This document shows, piece by piece, positions 35,640 through 47,559 of a stretch of DNA of 64,000 nucleotides; position 1 is the stretch's first letter, and the number at the start of each line of letters is the position of its first letter. The translations under genes and the position numbers were made by a program. The stretch lies in NCBI RefSeq assembly GCF_000002425.4, contig NC_037253.1, positions 7,857,176-7,921,175 of the forward strand. The letters run 5' to 3'. Source of the DNA: Physcomitrium patens. Lineage: Eukaryota; Streptophyta; Bryopsida; Funariales; Funariaceae. The notes under the pieces are model-generated. The model was not told the origin of the DNA and searched no databases. It saw only the letters and a list, made by a program, of their open reading frames with translations.

Positions 35640-36960
35640 AGGCGGGGCCGGTAGAGCCAAATCCAAATAGTACTCCGTCGACATAGATAGTAGCGCGTTG
35701 CAAAACAAACCTTAGTCAATTAATGTAAGGAACCGGTGAAACCGAGGACGCTGGAGATGGAAAGTTAGCAGTGATAATTCAGATCGTACGAGCACACTGC
35801 TTGTAGTGCTCCTGTGCATGGTGAGGTGATCCTCACAACCCAACTTCCAGTACGGTTTTCATCTGGACCTATCCACGCACACCCAGTACCAAAGCTCTAC
35901 ACGTCAGCTTTCGTAGGATCGCTATTAACGTTTCATTCCGCCACATTTCAGTCTCTCCGAGCATATTACTCCATGGCCGAGTTCATCGCTCCATCAAGAG
36001 AAACAGAGCCTTGGTGCTCCGTCTCTGCGTTACCATCTCATCTGTCGGGTTCATCGCCTAGCCAGGATATTGATGGGGAGACATGGTGAAATTGACTGAA
36101 GTTCTCCTCAGAGACAGTCTCATCGCTGAGACATCGACATGCTTGTGGCTAAATATGAGGCCTCTAGGATAAGCGGCAGAAGTTGTGAAGCTAACAAGAG
36201 AAATGCCTGCACATCTTGTAGACTGTTCTGATCACTGCCTCTTCATTCTCTCACACACTAAACATGATATTTTATGTTGTGTATTATGTTTGTGTACATA
36301 TATCTCTCTGTTTGTGTGTGTGTGTGTGTGTACATATACGTGATTTAATTAGAGGTTTTTCATATAATATAAGTATTATGCCTACTGGGTGCTTCCGAAG
36401 GCAAAAAGTTTGTAATCATGTATTGATACCACTTTCTCTGTTTCCAAAGAACGTGGTCTAAACAAGAATACCAAATCAGAACTTCGCATTGAATTGAAGT
36501 GAATTTGATTTCTGGATACACAATTATTGTTTAAAACAATGAGAAACAGTATATCCAATACGGAGTTGAACAGTGGCCGCTTGTATGGGGTAGCATTGTG
36601 TGGAAAAAAATGAAGAATGTTTTTCAATTTCTTATAAAAAACAAGGAACAGAAAGATAAAGGTATGTGAATCACCCTGAATGGAATTATTGTGTTCACTC
36701 GGTGCATTTTATGCAGCTTCGGTACCCTCAAACAGCTGGATGGTATCAGCACTAAACTTCAAAAACCATGTAGTCCCTACAAGAGATTTAAGGTACAAAT
36801 ACCAGAACTATCCGATACGTAACCTGCACTGCAGTGGCACTTGTACCCAGTATCGTCCCAGCTACACGTAGAATCGTTGTCGCCTACAGTCTTGCAAGTT
36901 TCGGACAAGCCACATCCATAATCCCTCAGCACATCAAGGTGCAAACAAACTGAAGCTGGA
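35640..36960. other. Intergenic region between two minus-strand genes
   Basis: It includes a 91-codon plus-strand frame (35814-36089) that I cannot assign and a (GT)n run at 36313-36330. The part 36100-36960 would hold the 3' untranslated region of the LRX gene on its right side. No other gene is supported. Confidence 0.4.
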
Positions 36961-36962
36961 TA

Positions 36963-38741
36963 TCACCGCGATGTAGGTGGAGGAGGGGTGTAGGTGGAGG
37001 GTGTGGGAGGAGGAGGAGGGGAGAGTGTGGGTGGAGGAGGAGGGGAGGGTGTGGGTGTGGGTGGAGGAGGAGGGGAGGGTGTGGGTGTGGGTGGAGGAGG
37101 AGGGGAGGGTGTGGGTGGAGGAGGAGGGGAGGGTGGAGGAGGAGAGGAGAGTGGAGGTGGAGGACTCCACCCATAAAAGCTTGCGCATGTAGCCTCACTC
37201 TTCTGGTTATAATAACTACGGGTAAGAAGACAATTTCCAGAGATATCCAACACCCTTCGATTGAGCGCTCTACATGCAGACTCAAGTTTAGTGAAGAAGT
37301 TGTCGCTGAGATCAAGAGTTGCCAAATTTTTCAGCCGACAGAGCTCGGCAGTCACTGTTCCACCCAATAAGTTGTTACTCATGTTGAACACCTCGAGATC
37401 AGTCAAATTTCGGATGCTCTCTGGCAAATCTCCTTTGATTTTGTTGGTGCTGAAGTCGAAGAGCAGGATGTTTTTCAACTTGCCAATATCAGAGGGAATT
37501 CTTCCTTCGAATTTGTTGCCCAAAGCAAGAATCTCGAACAGGGTGTTGCTCATATCACTGATACTCCTGGGGATGGTTCCTCGAAACTTGTTGTTGGCAA
37601 GCGTAATGGCAGCGACGCGGGACTGTCCGAAGTTGCTAGGTATGGTACCTTCAAATTTATTGTTGTTCACAAAGATTATTTTCAAAGTACGCTTTGCGAA
37701 CAGCTCACTTGGCAACCTGCCATAGAACTTGTTAAAGCGGAGATCCAAGAAAACCAACTTGGGGATGGCCAAGGTGACCATCGGAAATCTCCCGCTAAAC
37801 TGGTTGTTGCTAAGATCGAGTTCATACAACAACTTCATGTTTCGGAATGAATCTGGCACTCCTCCGCAGAAACGATTGCTATTCAAGTGGAAGACAGCAA
37901 TCTCTCGAAGCAAGCCCAACTCAGGCACCAAAGTACCCTTCAGATGCGCACCGTTCAAGTCGATTGCGGCTACAACCTTGATGCTGGAGTACTTCTGACC
38001 AGGTGGATGTTGACAAAATACTCCTTCGTATCTGCAGACATACTTTCCCTTCCAACTCCTTGTGACATTTTTGGGATCATCGGTGATGGCCTTCTTCCAG
38101 GCTCGCAAAGCGATGTAAGCTCTCCACTGGCTCCATGCAAATCCATTGCGTCCAGTTGCTTGAAGACGGCGGCCGTACCCCAGAGGATGGTTTTCAATCG
38201 TTTGAGTTCCTGAGAAAGGGTCTGCTTATCAACAAGAACCTCATATCAGTGCCTCTGATTGGGACGAATTCGATGCATAAAATTTATGTCCCATGTCATG
38301 GATACATGAGCACTGTCGCTGGTTCTTTCAATTAAGATACCTAAAATCTTCATGTGTAACACGATACTAAACACAATATGTCAACATTATAATTTTAAGA
38401 AAAGAGCACAGGGTACTTGTTGCCTGTTCCCCACATTGTACATTCTTAATCTCCATACATAAAAATTGGCATTAGGTTCGCAGGATATGATTTCTGAAAC
38501 CTAGTTGATTCTGTCAGGGTCCAAACACCAAACATGTGATGAAGCTCATGACTAGTTTCACGTAAAAATTTAATATACAGGAGAGATGAGTAAGAGACGT
38601 ACGTGCAGGGACAGCCGAGGTTGCAGGAGCGACAGGTGCACTGATAGCTGCTGCTTGCAGCATGAATAGAGAGACCAAGAGTGCTGTGACCAGCATGGTA
38701 GTAGCACTCGCTTCCATCCTCGGCAGAGTAAAGCGCGTCAT
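36963..38741 (-). CDS. Leucine-rich repeat extensin (LRX)-type cell wall protein, two exons
   Basis: Secreted chimeric LRR-extensin, a wall protein that in land plants links wall polymers with receptor signalling during growth. Exon 1 is 38603-38741: ATG at 38739-38741, then a hydrophobic signal peptide (T-M-L-V-T-A-L-L-V-S-L-F-M-L-Q) and an Ala/Pro-rich stretch. It ends at a GTACGT donor. Exon 2 begins after CAG at 38221 (or 12 bases later at 38209) and runs to TGA at 36963. Either join keeps the frame and gives about 461-465 residues. Exon 2 has A-Y-I-A-L-R-A-W-K-K-A-I, the Y-E-G-V-F-C cap, about ten LRRs (E-L-D-L-S-N-N-Q-F-S-G, F-L-D-L-R-F-N-K-F), a C-A-S-F-Y-G cysteine border and a 65-residue tail of S-P-P-P-P-P-T-P blocks. 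No stops or missing landmarks were seen. The extensin tail is short with few tyrosines (one T-Y-T). Splice sites are inferred from the sequence only. Confidence 0.85.
36975..37165 (-). repeat. Minisatellite encoding the extensin proline repeats
   Basis: Tandem GGTGGAGGAGGAGGGGAGGG-type units (plus strand), with GTGTGGGTGTGGGT spacers, encode SPPPPPTPTP-like repeats of the LRX tail. Near-identical neighbouring units imply recent expansion, so copy number is likely to vary between strains. Confidence 0.85.
38222..38602 (-). other. Intron of the LRX gene
   Basis: On the minus strand it opens with GTACGTCTCTT and closes with TTCTTGTTGATAAGCAG, giving 381 bases. An in-frame TAA at 38226-38228 lies inside it, so the two exons cannot be one uninterrupted frame. 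Confidence 0.65.
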
Positions 38742-40560
38742 TGTGCCTGCATCAATCGGAGACAGCTACCGTAAGTCCAGTCTCGAAGACACACAACACG
38801 GCCACCGAAATAAGCTGCTAGATTGACCTAGCTCAGCAATCTGAATTACATCAGTCGAAACTGAACCCTACCTGTTTGCGGGTTCTCACTCTAATAACTG
38901 CACTGTCTGCTGCTACGCACAATCTTTTGAAACCCGCTGCAACACTCCACCCTTCCCACCCGATTCAACACCAGGTGCGCTGCACCATTCGGTGCCCGCG
39001 TAATCGCTCCTTCAATTGTCTAATCCTGCGAACACAACATCGGTGAAACGAAGTCTTGGCACCAACATCATCCAGCCGCACACGGGAACACTGTAACATG
39101 ATCAAGAAACAACACGAACACCCGCACTCACAACTCCAAAGAATGAGTTACCACTATCCACACCCCAAGCATCAGGAAATGTGCAGCTCCTGGCTGCAGA
39201 GTGAAAATCTACGGCCCGGTGCTGTGTACCTGAGAGTGGAACAGTTGAAGTAGAGAATATGGAAGGCAGCTTCGGAGCTGCTACTTCCAGTTAGGACTGA
39301 GACTCGAATCGAGTCTGTGTGCTGATCTGCGGGGGAGAGCATGGGGTAATATCAACGCGAGTGCGCCAAAAGCCATACCAGCTGACAACTGTGGACAGCA
39401 GTGTGAGCTGGTTGCGAGATGCCGGCGTAATCCAAGGCCTAGTAATACCAGGATTAATATCACACCAGAAAAAGCTCTAGCACTATAACCCCTATCCTAT
39501 CCTACCCGCAGTAGCACAACGTGGGTTTAGCGGGCCCAGCACCCCTACCACTTCGCCGGGTGATTTCAGTTGTTGCGGTGCTCGGAATGGGAAACTATTT
39601 ACGTAGAACCCGACAAGATACTTGGGTTTCAATAAACAGCCAGTTGCCCACTGCTTTGACTGGGTTACAGTCTTGGATCTCATTGTATCAAAGAATAAAT
39701 TTGCTATTTCGTGTTGTATTTCGCCTCTCATTCGACTCAGTATCAACAATTTGGGATTCCAGCTCAGACAACATCGCACTGTTGATCGGTTTTCTCCAAG
39801 GGTGTTGTGATGAGACTCGGGGAAAATGCGTAAAATATTCCCTTGGATCATCGTGGGTGGCCAATCAAGAGTTGACCTACAGCCATGCAGTCCCGTCCAC
39901 GATCTAATCAACTGGGTTTCCCACTCTGTCCTGAACAGTAAGATATTTTCTTTGTGAGACGACGCGCAGAAATAATCCTTCTCCCTTTCTATTCTCAAAC
40001 AGAAACGCGAGCACCACGACGCCGTAGATGACCTCGCATTACCGCCATGCAAGTGAAAATCCAGTGCTGCGATCCACCTCACACTGGGTGGAAATGTTTG
40101 GTCCCGTCGCCCACCTCAAGGTCAACCTGCTGGCTGGCCCCTGGTGCACTTGTGAGATGCACTCACTCGTCGTTTCCACCCAAAGACTCGCAGTCGCGCC
40201 ACTTTTTATACTTGTCCATTCTCGACAATATCTAATTCTTGTCTATTCGCCCTTCTCCATCGCTGGTGGAGGATGAGGTCATCGCGGCGTCAGCAGCCGA
40301 GCAATTTAGCAACTTCCTCATGTGCACCAGGACAAGTTTGGCAACGGTGAACACAGAAGAGCATTGGAGATGTAGAGGGAGGAACCGGTTGGAAGTGATT
40401 GTTGTCACAGCCAATCCGGTGCAACTGGCGAGGGGCAAGCTGTCGGTAGACGAGGGGAAGGGTTATCCCAGAGTTGATCCTGAGGTTCCAAATAGGGGTC
40501 GACCCTGCGATGAGATGAAAGCCATCCAAATACAGTGTAGACTCAACAAATGTATTGAAT
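38742..40560. other. GC-richer upstream region of the LRX gene
   Basis: It holds long overlapping frames on both strands (for example 39492-40082 minus, 40239-40562 plus) with no recognisable domain, as is usual in GC-richer DNA. I read it as 5' leader and promoter of the LRX gene, possibly with a leader intron. A separate small gene cannot be excluded. Confidence 0.35.
40201..40210 (-). promoter_or_regulatory. TATA box candidate upstream of the LRX gene
   Basis: The minus strand reads TATAAAAAGT in a GC-rich setting (GCGCGAC just downstream). It would start transcription near 40175 toward the LRX gene. The 1.4-kb distance to the ATG needs a long or spliced leader, so the link is inference. 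Confidence 0.3.
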
Positions 40561-43330
40561 AAACGTGTTACCAATTACCGCTTAGGTTGTTGTCACAAGC
40601 GGCTTTTATATTAAAATATTGGGAGGGCAACTTTCCCGCTAGCCCTACAAATTGGACTTTGCTATGATTCTATAGGTTATCACAAGATTTGTGCTAAGTC
40701 CATTTCTTATCTCTACACATGTAGAGAGACCTTTCCTTTGATGAAATTGAAGTATATAGGCAATAATTGCAACATGGTTCTATGTATATTGCATTTCACC
40801 GCCAATTGAGGTGATATTGATTAGATTAAAATGTAAATTGCAATAAACTAAGTCAAATTCCAATACCAGAAATGCAATGGATTGTTCAAGTCAAATTGCT
40901 TGAAAAAATAATTGATATTTATGTTGATACAATCTTGTGAATTTGGCTCAAAAATTGCAATGTTTCTTGCAAAGTTTTTTTTGTTGTAATATAAAACAAC
41001 ATTGTCAATAATGAATTCCCTTGTATATATTACCTTCTTTTATTTTTTTATTATGGCCTTCATTTTGCAATCAATGAGCCTTGTTGATATTATTACAAGC
41101 TTGTGTGTATAAATTATTGCAATGTTGAAGTGGCTTGTCTAGCCATGCATATAGATTAAGTTGCATCTTGTATTATCAAGGCCAAGTCTAAAGATATAAT
41201 GGACAACCTTGATTTGCAACTGTAGATTGTCTTAAAAGTAGAAGAACCCATATTAGAATGCATGCTTATGCAATCTACAAAGATGATTGCCAATAATATG
41301 GTGTACCAATGTGCATCATATTTACTATTGTTTATCATAAATAAACATATTGTATAATTGAATCTTTTTATCAATTTATTGCATTACATGTGATGAGAAG
41401 AAGTGGTCATATGCTTCATGCATAAGTAGATGACCAACACATCTATCAAAGCATTGCAAAACTTAGGCCTATTATATGTCAAAATCTCCATGAAACTACT
41501 CTATCTCATCATAATTCAGTCAAAGAAGAGTTGAGCAATCCTTTTGCAGTCCTTCAACTCTTATGCTTGGACCTCTACTCATATGGTGAAGTAGCATGTA
41601 GCAACTATGATGTACTTGTATCTTGTAGTGGCCATTATTAAAGGTCCAATAAAATCCATCTCTACTCATACAAATGGCTCAAAATTAAAAACAAAAGTTA
41701 GTACATACAAATGTAATACTCTTATTGTGATTACACTTCACTTGAAATATTGAACATTGGAAAATGAAGCTAATGACATCACCTACCATATTGATCTAGT
41801 AATATACTTCTTAAAGTCATTTGAGTATTCTTTGTACTACAAAATATTCCAACGTCTTTGCTGTATGAAAAAATTATACATTAGTTATGATCTTGATGAT
41901 TTCTAGAAATAAGATATAGGCCTAATTTCTTGTAGTGTGGAGTTGTATCCTTAAAATTTCTAACACTTATAGAATAAATATATATGCTTGAATATCCTTA
42001 GAATAATAAGAATTAAAATATGATTATAAAATAGGTGATAGCTAAGTAATCCATGATGAAGGATAACACCTCCTCCCCTTCCTTTTGTCCTATCAAGGAA
42101 AATATATGATTAAAAAGGAAAGATAAGAAGCTAAAATCTATTGGTTGTAAAAATAGTTGTAAAGTATTGAAGCTATTGGATAGAGTTTAGATCTTCAAAG
42201 ATAGTATAGGGATTGCATTCCATAGACTTGAGTTGTGTCAAGGTGTCTATGTTGTCATATAAGCAATGTGGCTTGTAAATGAAAATCGTAAACTTTGACA
42301 AATCTAACTATATTATCAACATAGGTATTATAATATTGATCCTCAATCTTTTTGGTATCATGTCTTAAATTACAAGAAAGACATAAAAATTTAAAATTTT
42401 AAGTTTTTTTCAATATATTGGTCTAAATATAATTAATACAATAGTTGAATTGGCAAGAATAAGAAGTACAATGTTAAATTTAATGCATTTATAAAGAAAA
42501 GAGATACAATGGATGTAGATCTCTCTGTCTTTAGGGAATATAATTTTCTTCATCATGGATTGAGAAGCATGAGCTTTATGTTGTATAACTCAAAAAAAAT
42601 AGATTCTAAATATACTTGAGGTTTTAGAATTAAGAAAAAGTAAGAAAATAATCTTCAATGGATTTTTTTATTATTAAATAACTATGAACTAAAATAAACC
42701 TCCTACTAGTTGGAAGTTTAATGCAATTCAAAACAATTTTAATTGTCTAAGCATTTGATTTAAGTTCAATACTTCTAATAGCTATCTAATTAAGAGTTAA
42801 ATAAAACCTCAATAGGTGGTTTACTCCAGCTCATCACTACTAATTAACTTATCAGTAATTAATTAAATCTCCTTCTACTTCTTACATAAAGGAACTTAAG
42901 TCTTTAACTAGCTAAATTCATCTTTATACAACTCTACAAGGATACAAGCCACTTAAACAACTCAAAACCAGCACAATTAAAAGAAAAATTTTGATATGAT
43001 TTTTATTTGATTTAATTGTCTATTAAAAATTACAGTCATAATCAAATTTCTCATTCGCAAATGAGTTTTCATCCACTAATGATTTTTCATCTATAAATGA
43101 GAAATCATCTAAGTTTAATCAATGTTCATCTACAAGAACTCATTGATTCAAACCTTAGCTACATCATCCAAGTTGATTTAAATTCATACAATCAATTATA
43201 TTCAACATATATTCAAACATAATTTTTTTGTGAACTTGCCTACTTTTAATGTTGATCTTCAGTTCTTAAAATTCAACACCTTTGCACCACTGTAGAAATG
43301 ACCCATGTGAAATGCTCCCCTTTGTGTTGC
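40561..43330. other. AT-rich stretch holding a gypsy relic, otherwise nothing seen
   Basis: Apart from the integrase fragment at 41150-41720 I find no gene, LTR pair or long repeat. The frames are short. Confidence 0.4.
41150..41720 (-). pseudogene. Gypsy-3: integrase fragment of a further Ty3/gypsy family
   Basis: On the minus strand, across stops: V-E-M-D-F-I-G-P-L-I-M-A, then R-Y-K-Y-I-I-V-A-T, then F-T-I-W-V-E-V-Q-A, then F-M-E-I-L-T-Y-N-R. This is the integrase core start of Ty3/gypsy elements (the family has D-F-I-G-P and a Y-I-I-V-A-T-x-Y-F-T motif). The text is of a different subtype from gypsy-1 and gypsy-2. The second catalytic Asp (T-D-N in the family) reads T-Y-N. No LTRs were located. 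Confidence 0.6.
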
Positions 43331-45057
43331 CTAGTCTTTGAGCCTTTTCCTTGTGGTTCGGGTTGCTCCAGCCGAGCTGTACCACTTGCCTGTTCACTGG
43401 AATGTAGAGGGTGTTAAAAACGAGCCTAGAGTAGATATATTAGCAGTTGTGCTAAAAGAATTGGAATTGTTTGTCGATGCAATTGTAGCTTCCAGTACTT
43501 CAATCTTGAATGAGAGTGGATAGGTGAAAACAATTTGCAACAAGAACTTGAAAAGTGGAGAGAGGGCTAATGAATGATAATGGTCTCATAATTGTTACAA
43601 AAGCATATCACAGGAAGCTATCCAAACCCTAATTACTAGCTACTCATGTAAAATTCTTTTGTAAAGTTGACGGTTTTACCGACACCCAACTTCTTGTATG
43701 AATTTTCGCTAAGCTGTAAACTTCAATGCATGTCTCAGAAGGAATTCCACTGATACAGTGTCTCCTGCTATGTTAATTTGTTCCACCTCAACATCGAGAT
43801 GCCTTGTAGAGACAAGAGACGATGTGTACACTTGAACTCCTGAAATAAAGACACCATGAAGTCCTAATAAAACTAGGAAATAGAAAAGCTGATTCTAGAC
43901 AAATGGAAGATGCGTTTTTCCCATGCCCTAGTGTGAGTTTTCTCTACTTTCTTGTAACCTTCAATGGTTCAACTTGCAAGTGATCTGATAAACAACAGTA
44001 AGAACATAATCCAATCAAAGACAATGTTCTCTAGTTTTTCTCTTGTAATCCGACGGTGGCAGCAAATGAGGATAAAAAGCATGCACATCAAAGCTTCTGA
44101 AATAGGACACTGAGGGTGCCGGCTGAATGCAACGATGATGATTAGAAAACTCAACAATAGTCGGAGGACGGAGCTCAATCAACAGTCGGAGAGGGACGAG
44201 CACAACAACAAGAGAGAAAATATTGACAAGAGCCGACTTAAGTTGATCACCAATAGTTGACGGCACTGCACCACAAAACTTAATTCTTTTGCATCCGATT
44301 CGACAAAACCGTGGATGGATAGATAGCAAATATTGCAATTTTTCTGATTGCTACCAATCACGATCAAACCTCCACTAATCTCTTCAAGAACTTGCAGCAG
44401 CAGCCATGACTTCACAGAATGCAGTCGGTGACGCAGTCGAAGTTGCAATTACAACTACAATCAATTATTGTTACAAAATCAAGATGGTGCCACTATATGA
44501 CAGTAGAATACCAAAATCGGCAATGACTTCCACCGCAACGTCACTAGACCTTCAAACGCTGCATAGCCACCACTCAATGTCGCAAGGCTAGACCCAACAC
44601 CAGCTCGGGGAAAAGAAGAACAACCCAACTCCGTTGTAACTGCACTGCCTAGTTGTAATCGTCACCAAAGCACCACGACCATGTATTGCATAGCCGTAGC
44701 CTGACCTTTACCGTAAACACGTCTAGACAAGAACACTAACAAAAACATCCAACATGCATGTCCCCGTTTCCTCGGAGCTCCACGCCACACACAAGAAGGA
44801 AAACAGTATGAAGAGTCTTGTAACAACAAGAAGGAAAACAGTATGAAGAGTCTTGTAACAGGCGGAGCCCGAAATTCAGCACTGCCGCTCCTACTTGCCA
44901 AATGCTGCTCTGTTCAACATAGTACAGACTGTCGCCACACAGCCCCTTGATGTTGCAACAAAAAAACTCAAACCATCGAGCCGCTCGCTCACACTACATA
45001 AGAGGAGATGGGAATTTCCAACCACAACCTCAATTGATACGGAGTTTCCCCTTGTAC

Positions 45058-45060
<3 letters not shown>
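43330..45060. other. GC-moderate island, no gene recognised
   Basis: Several frames of 60-107 codons overlap on both strands; none has a known motif. It contains the 35-bp duplication at 44791-44860 and ends at the poly-A run. Repeated short exon-like pieces could hide a gene, but I cannot support one. Confidence 0.35.
44791..44860. repeat. Perfect 35-bp tandem duplication
   Basis: The 35-base unit beginning ACAAGAAGGAAAACAG and ending GTCTTGTAACA occurs twice head to tail, at 44791-44825 and 44826-44860, with no difference. Confidence 0.95.
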
Positions 45061-45061
<1 letters not shown>

Positions 45062-45092
<31 letters not shown>

Positions 45093-45340
45093 GCTTCACA
45101 ATAAAAAATATAAAAAAAAGAAACCTACAAGTGCTGCACCGCAGCACTTGCACAATGCAAATGAGACAGGAAAAATAATGTTCTGGAGTGCCCGGAGCTC
45201 ATGAAGACGTGAAGAGAGGAAAAAACGAAGCAAGAGAGTTCGGATCTGGGGCGGACTGGACCCTTAACGGCAGAGAGGCTGCCGGAATTTGGGGGCAACC
45301 TCTCGCACTCCAATCCTTTTTTTTTTTTTTTTTTTTTTTT
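45062..45340. repeat. Poly-A / hairpin / poly-T cassette
   Basis: A29 at 45062-45090 and T24 at 45317-45340 face each other across ~226 bases. Inside, a perfect hairpin CAAGTGCTGC (45128-45137) / GCAGCACTTG (45141-45150) has a 3-base loop. The arrangement could be two retroposed tails in opposite orientation, or simply two homopolymers. Confidence 0.7.
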
Positions 45341-45429
45341 CCTGTTTTTCTACTTTTTTTTTCTCAACCTTTTACTGTTCTTGTTGGATGTTTTCAATCA
45401 AAGATTTCACCTCCCTTTTTAATTTAATT

Positions 45430-47216
45430 TAAATATTTTATTGACAATAAAAACGACTACTATCACATCAAGATTTATATAAGGTAAATTGAAGAGAGAC
45501 TATCTATTTTGAAATTCTCTCTCTAAAAATCTTTAAGAGATCCATTCTAACCATTGACAATCTATTAGTTGCTATTTGTCTTCAAATTCCTACATCAACT
45601 CCCTAAACTAGTGACTTTAGGTGCCATAAGTGTTTTTTTTGTATTAAAACAACTAGTGATTCAATTGTGTGACTCACAACAACTATCATAGATATGTACT
45701 ATCAATGTTTTTATACATTTTGGACAGTCTACTATTGAAAAAAAGGCAATGGAAAAGAATTTTTAGGCATAGTAAGGTACAAGATTTTTTATTATCAATT
45801 AAGTTGAAAGGAATTGGGTTTAGAATTATTGTTGAGATTTATCAATCAAGTACAACTTTTAATCTAATCTTGCACTTATTCAACCTAAACATCTCAAATT
45901 AAATTTATTAAAAATTTATTCAATAGATCAACTTTTTTTATTTTTATTATTTTTAGAATAATAAGATTCTCTATGAGGTAATTTAGATGTATTTTTACTA
46001 TTTTTTTTTATAAATATAGAGATTATAATATATTTTATATATGAATTAAAATAATCTAATTTTTTTACCAAAAAAATAATTTGTATCTATGTATGCATCA
46101 CAATATTGACAATTAGCAATTGATGTCAAGTGAAATAATATTACACCAAGAAATTAATTTTTTCATAGATTATCTTTAAATCTCACAAAATAATAATTAT
46201 GAACCTTAGTGCTTTTATATTTCTATTATAATTACTTCCACAAATTAAGAAATATATTCAAAATGAAATGTATGCAAATTGATGTTCTAAATTCTCTACA
46301 TTGTATAAGAAAATTTGATGCTAAAAAGAAAAATTATACCTCTATTCTAGAGAACCACAATAAACTCTTCAATATTATCCTTAAAATAGACATAATCACA
46401 AAAAAATTAATATCCTTAAAACATCACTAATAATAATTATCATAGACTAATAACTAGTCATACTTATCAATCTACTTTCATTTGTTAGGTGTTTGGTTTA
46501 TTGTTGCTCTTTCCACTTTATATCAAACTATCAATCCAAGCATTTGATAAATCCCATTTGTATCGAGAAAAACAAATAACATCAATTGGTGTTGTTAGAA
46601 GAAACGTCCAAGACAATCTAAAGATGTTGGAGAGTACCTTCTTCTTCTTTTTCATTTTTGCTTCTTTATTGTATGAGTTGAGGAAGACCACGGACAAGCA
46701 TATTTATAGATGTAGCCATTACAAGTTAGCAACTTATCATCAATACTAGGAAATTCTACTTTACTGTTCACAAGTCTACTACTAAGTGGTAACTTGTCGA
46801 GCTAGATCCTTTCCTCTTTTGCATGGGATGTTGGCAAGAACAAGACATAGGATCCAATTCAAAAGACCACCAATTTTAAATAAAGTATAGATATTAACTT
46901 TCAAGAGTTATTCAGATACGCTTGTGAGTGGTTGACTAGATGTTGAAATTTGGCTTGAAAGCTTCTGAAACCTCAGAATCAATGAGGTACTTGGTGTTAG
47001 AAATTGTGGAGAGTGTGTATTACTAGTGTGCCTACTTCTAAATTCGAAAATAACTAGAACTAGATTTATTGAAATGGCTTTGAAATTAATGTTCTTGTAT
47101 CAATTATTTCGAACAAGTAAGATGAAGCTCGGATTGGTAGTATTCCAATCTTGGGATGTATACTAGTCTAAATCCGTTGTAATGCCGGTTTGTAGTACTA
47201 CAGCAGTAATATATTC
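45430..47216. other. AT-rich stretch, no gene seen
   Basis: Short frames only. 46780-47216 is a little less AT-rich and is the host sequence into which copia-3 inserted. Confidence 0.4.
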
Positions 47217-47221
47217 TTTGT

Positions 47222-47402
47222 TCTTGAAAACGTCATTATTATTAATATGATTAATTGATACATAATATATATATATATATATATACATATTGTGTGTACC
47301 ACGGTAACACCAAGAGTCACAACTCTTGGTGTAAGGTCAATATAGAGTAGATAGTATTCTATATAGGAGTCTAGTGTACTACACAATATAATTCCTCCAA
47401 TA
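47222..47402 (-). repeat. 3' LTR of copia-3
   Basis: It matches 52217-52393 almost base for base apart from the TA run length. It contains the hairpin CACCAAGAGT (47308-47317) / ACTCTTGGTG (47322-47331) and a (TA)n run. Its first bases TCTTGAAAAC differ from the TGTTGAAAAC of the other LTR. Confidence 0.9.
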
Positions 47403-47559
47403 CTCCCACTAGTACACTAATCTTTATTCTTGAATTGGATTTCATCTATTGTGGAAGTTCATCCATTATGAGAAATATGTGTGAGAAATATAGGGTTTCA
47501 ATTTTCTTTTTGGATGTTACGTTGATGTAGAGTTCTCTTGCAACTCTTCCATTGCTTCT

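Noticed and set aside
36926-37315. Other frames over the extensin repeats (His/Leu-rich minus frame, Glu/Val/Gly-rich plus frames)
   Set aside because: They arise from the GGTGGAGGAGG minisatellite. The LRX frame continues through LRRs and cysteine motifs, the others do not.
37261-38213. Plus-strand frames opposite the LRX LRRs
   Set aside because: Shadow frames of a regular repeat; no domain, and the opposite strand is a complete LRX protein.
39492-40082. 196-codon minus-strand frame
   Set aside because: GC-rich region with frames on both strands, no recognisable motif, and a position consistent with promoter or leader. Left as unassigned.
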